Assembly: GCA_030587505.1 (NCBI GenBank)
Contig: JAUQYY010000193.1
Location: 1-5,601, forward strand
Direction: 5' to 3'
From: Candidatus Sigynarchaeota archaeon
Lineage (GTDB): Archaea; Asgardarchaeota; Jordarchaeia; Jordarchaeales; Jordarchaeaceae
Length of the DNA stretch: 5,601 nucleotides
The notes under the pieces are model-generated. The model saw only the letters and a program-made list of their open reading frames with translations. It was not told where the DNA came from and did no database searches. Shown here one piece after another: positions 4,016 to 5,601 of the stretch. The translations under genes and the position numbers were made by a program. The stretch's first letter is position 1; every line of letters begins with the position of its first letter.

Positions 4016-5245
4016 ATGAGCAAACCTGAAACGGTAATATACAAGTTCGGCGGCTCAGTACTTGACAGCACCTCCAGCATCAGAAAAGTAGCAGAACTAA
4101 TAAAAAACGAGTCAGACAGTGGAAAACGAGTAGTTGTCGTAGTTTCCGCACTCAAGGGTCAAACAGACAAACTAATCAAAATGGCCCAACAAGTTAGCAA
4201 TGGCTCGAACACACCCAGCGATCTAGACAATCTACTTTCAATGGGTGAAAGAACAAGCGCGAGACTAATGTGCATGGCACTAAAATCCATAGGAGTCGAC
4301 GCGGTACTGATAGACCCCGAGAGCGACCTCTGGCCCATATTCACCGACAGCAACCATGGAAACGCAAACCCCGACCTAGAAACCACAAAACAACACGTAG
4401 AAAAGTTTCTAGTCCCCCTACTTGAACAAAACAAGGTCCCCGTAGTCTGCGGATTCCTCGGAAAAGACCGAAACGGGCAGATAACCACTCTCGGTAGAGG
4501 CGGCAGCGACCTCACAGCAACACTACTTGGAAAGTGCCTCAACACCAACTCGGTAATACTAGTAAAAGATGTTCCCGGCGTAAAATCAGGCGACCCCAAA
4601 AAGGTCGAAAACTCCAGCACAATCAAGACCCTCAACACCACAGAAACCCAACTCCTCTCAACCTCAGGTGCAAAGGTGATCCAGTCAAAAGCCCTCCGAT
4701 ACAAGTCCGACGACTCGGTAATACGTATCGTTGGACTGAAAGACGGAAAAATCACCGACGAAGAAACAGTAATCACCGGCAAGAGCATCCCCGAACTCGA
4801 AATCTCCATTCTAGATAAACCAGTTCAACTAGTCACCATAATAGGAGACAACGTGACAGAACCAGGACTCCTCTCCACCTTCTTCAAGGACGTTTACGAA
4901 CAAAAAATCGAGGTCGTGGGAGCCACCCTAGAATCGTGGTGCATAATGCTCCTCGTCGTCGACAACCCCCAAACGAACCCCTTCAACGTGATACACAACA
5001 TAATAAAAAAGAGAGGCATAGGAAAATCAGCCACCTGCTACGACAACCTAAGTCTAATATTCATTAAAGGCCAGGACTTCGTGAAGACTCCCGGAATAAT
5101 CTCAAAAATAACAGAACCCCTAGCAGAAAACCAGATAAACGTTTACAGCTTCCTCCCAACCGCCAGCAGCATAAAAATCCTGGTACACTCAGAGGACGGA
5201 GAAAAAGCCCTTAACCTCATCAAAAGCAGGTTCAAAGCCAACTAA
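4016..5245 (+). CDS. lysC: Aspartate kinase with two C-terminal ACT domains, 409 aa
   Basis: Phosphorylates L-aspartate to 4-phospho-L-aspartate, the entry step to Lys, Thr, Met and Ile synthesis, in the cytoplasm. The amino-acid-kinase domain runs to about residue 255: KFGGSVL at 10-16 with catalytic-type K10; VVSALKGQTDKL at 42-53; the MGER aspartate-binding segment with E78; LGRGGSD at 159-165; VKDVPGVKSGDPK at 183-195 in the ATP-binding region; and SGAKVIQSKAL at 217-227. Two ACT modules follow, about 268-340 (with EPGLLSTFF) and 343-409 (with TPGIISKIT), the usual allosteric site for end-product feedback. 409 residues matches monofunctional archaeal/bacterial enzymes; no homoserine dehydrogenase is fused. 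The ATG at 4016 starts six residues before the first strand, as expected. No pathway partner gene is adjacent in the window. It may be expressed from the promoter at 3817 through a long leader or from a weak element at 3980. The effector cannot be predicted. Confidence 0.93.
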   Translation: MSKPETVIYKFGGSVLDSTSSIRKVAELIKNESDSGKRVVVVVSALKGQTDKLIKMAQQVSNGSNTPSDLDNLLSMGERTSARLMCMALKSIGVDAVLIDPESDLWPIFTDSNHGNANPDLETTKQHVEKFLVPLLEQNKVPVVCGFLGKDRNGQITTLGRGGSDLTATLLGKCLNTNSVILVKDVPGVKSGDPKKVENSSTIKTLNTTETQLLSTSGAKVIQSKALRYKSDDSVIRIVGLKDGKITDEETVITGKSIPELEISILDKPVQLVTIIGDNVTEPGLLSTFFKDVYEQKIEVVGATLESWCIMLLVVDNPQTNPFNVIHNIIKKRGIGKSATCYDNLSLIFIKGQDFVKTPGIISKITEPLAENQINVYSFLPTASSIKILVHSEDGEKALNLIKSRFKAN

Positions 5246-5253
5246 CTCACCAA

Positions 5254-5273
5254 AACAAACAATTATTTTTGTT
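5254..5273 (+). terminator. Terminator of the aspartokinase gene
   Basis: AACAAA (5254-5259) can pair with TTTGTT (5268-5273), and a T5 run at 5266-5270 lies within it, just after the TAA stop at 5243-5245. The stem is weak, so the T-run is the main signal. Confidence 0.45.
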
Positions 5274-5276
5274 AAC

Positions 5277-5468
5277 TATCCCTTTCAAAAATAAACAAAC
5301 ACTTAGCAATAAGCACCATACCTACTGCTCTTTTTTCAAAAATTAGACACTTTGCAACTAAAAAGATTGAAAATAGATACTTTTTCTTATCAAAAATCAA
5401 AAAACAACGCACGAAAAAGTTTCATAAAGAAACAAAAATTCGTAATTATCCACTCACAGTGAGCTAAT
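5277..5468. other. A-rich intergenic region without a supported gene
   Basis: This stretch is strongly A-rich on the plus strand. It contains TCAAAAAT three times (5285-5292, 5336-5343, 5390-5397, spaced 51 and 54 bases), TAGACACTTT/TAGATACTTT at 5344-5353 and 5374-5383 exactly 30 bases apart, and a perfect 11-base palindrome at 5453-5463. I see no RNA gene and no credible reading frame. In such biased sequence, short repeats can arise by chance. Confidence 0.5.
5453..5463. promoter_or_regulatory. Palindrome just upstream of a TATA box, operator candidate
   Basis: CTCAC-A-GTGAG is a perfect dyad around a central base. It ends 6 bases before the CGAAAGC BRE-like element and 13 before the TATA box at 5476, where archaeal activators or repressors commonly bind. 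In an otherwise A-rich surrounding, five paired mixed bases stand out, but an 11-base dyad is short. Confidence 0.33.
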
Positions 5469-5483
5469 CGAAAGCTATAAATA
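5469..5483 (+). promoter_or_regulatory. Strong archaeal promoter near the right edge
   Basis: CGAAAGC (5469-5475) followed by TATAAATA (5476-5483) is a near-consensus BRE/TATA pair. Transcription would begin near 5502-5508, about 55 bases before the ATG at 5562, so a gene probably starts at or beyond the window edge. Confidence 0.62.
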
Positions 5484-5561
5484 AGAAAAAATCAAAATAA
5501 ATAGTACAAAACGCAAAAGAAACCACACAAATTCCCAACAAAAAACAAGCTCACGCTCACC

Positions 5562-5601
5562 ATGCAAAAACGGGAAGAGGAGGGAGAAAAGGGAATTGTG
5601 T
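5562..5601 (+). CDS. Start of a possible further gene, truncated by the window edge
   Basis: ATG at 5562 opens a frame reading MQKREEEGEKGIV, still open at the last base. It lies downstream of a strong promoter at 5469-5483. No good Shine-Dalgarno site precedes this ATG. The purine-rich GAGGAGGGAG inside the frame (5577-5586) could instead serve the in-frame GTG at 5598, which would make the true start lie there or just outside. Nothing can be said of function from so few residues. Confidence 0.35.
   Translation, partial: MQKREEEGEKGIV

Noticed and set aside
3859..4029. GTG-started 56-residue frame overlapping the aspartokinase start
   Set aside because: K/P/S/T-rich with almost no acidic residues, no good ribosome-binding site before the GTG, so most likely accidental.
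4159..4809. Minus-strand 216-residue frame inside aspartokinase
   Set aside because: Serine-rich shadow of a clearly conserved plus-strand gene.
1..5601. CRISPR array, tRNA/rRNA gene, transposase or toxin-antitoxin pair
   Set aside because: No regular long repeats, no T-loop-like GGTTCRANTCC with matching acceptor arms, and no recognisable mobile-element or toxin protein on either strand.

Overview
The window looks archaeal. Several starts are preceded by archaeal-type BRE/TATA elements (TTTAAATA at 1829-1836 on the minus strand, CGAAAAC+TTTTTAAA at 3817-3831, CGAAAGC+TATAAATA at 5469-5483), by GGTGA- or GGAG-type Shine-Dalgarno sites at short spacing, and followed by T-run termini. The protein set (HD hydrolase, glycosidase-like barrel, small nucleotide kinase, archaeal-looking aspartokinase) would suit a mesophilic or moderately thermophilic TACK-type archaeon such as a Bathyarchaeia-like lineage. 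That placement is an inference; no rRNA or other marker is present.

Layout: 1-42 is probably the proline-rich C-terminal tail of a plus-strand gene cut by the window edge. 140-610 (+) encodes an HD-domain phosphohydrolase. It converges on 759-1757 (-), a TIM-barrel protein resembling uncharacterised glycosyl-hydrolase-like families, and the gap between them holds nested inverted repeats. A roughly 310-base divergent promoter region follows, then a P-loop nucleotide/nucleoside kinase-like protein at 2069-2653 (+) with a hairpin/T-run terminator. 2806-3552 (-) encodes a 248-residue protein I do not recognise; a possible Trp-rich micro-ORF lies antisense across its 3' end. A 460-base non-coding stretch carries the best promoter in the window, followed by an 11-codon micro-ORF. 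4016-5245 (+) is a complete aspartate kinase with two ACT domains. The last 350 bases are very A-rich and end in a palindrome, a strong TATA box and the first codons of a possible further gene.

The genes do not form one operon. Neighbours are mostly convergent or divergent and appear to be transcribed singly. The only clear pathway assignment is the aspartokinase (entry to Lys/Thr/Met/Ile synthesis from aspartate).

The main oddity is base composition. Most of the plus strand is C-over-G and A-over-T rich whichever strand is coding, but about 2750-3590, holding the unrecognised gene, loses this bias and becomes T-rich. That suggests a segment inserted or inverted more recently. I see no complete new system (no CRISPR, toxin-antitoxin pair, transposase or tRNA). 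The best leads are this compositional island with its orphan gene and antisense micro-ORF, and the orphan promoter/micro-ORF upstream of the aspartokinase.
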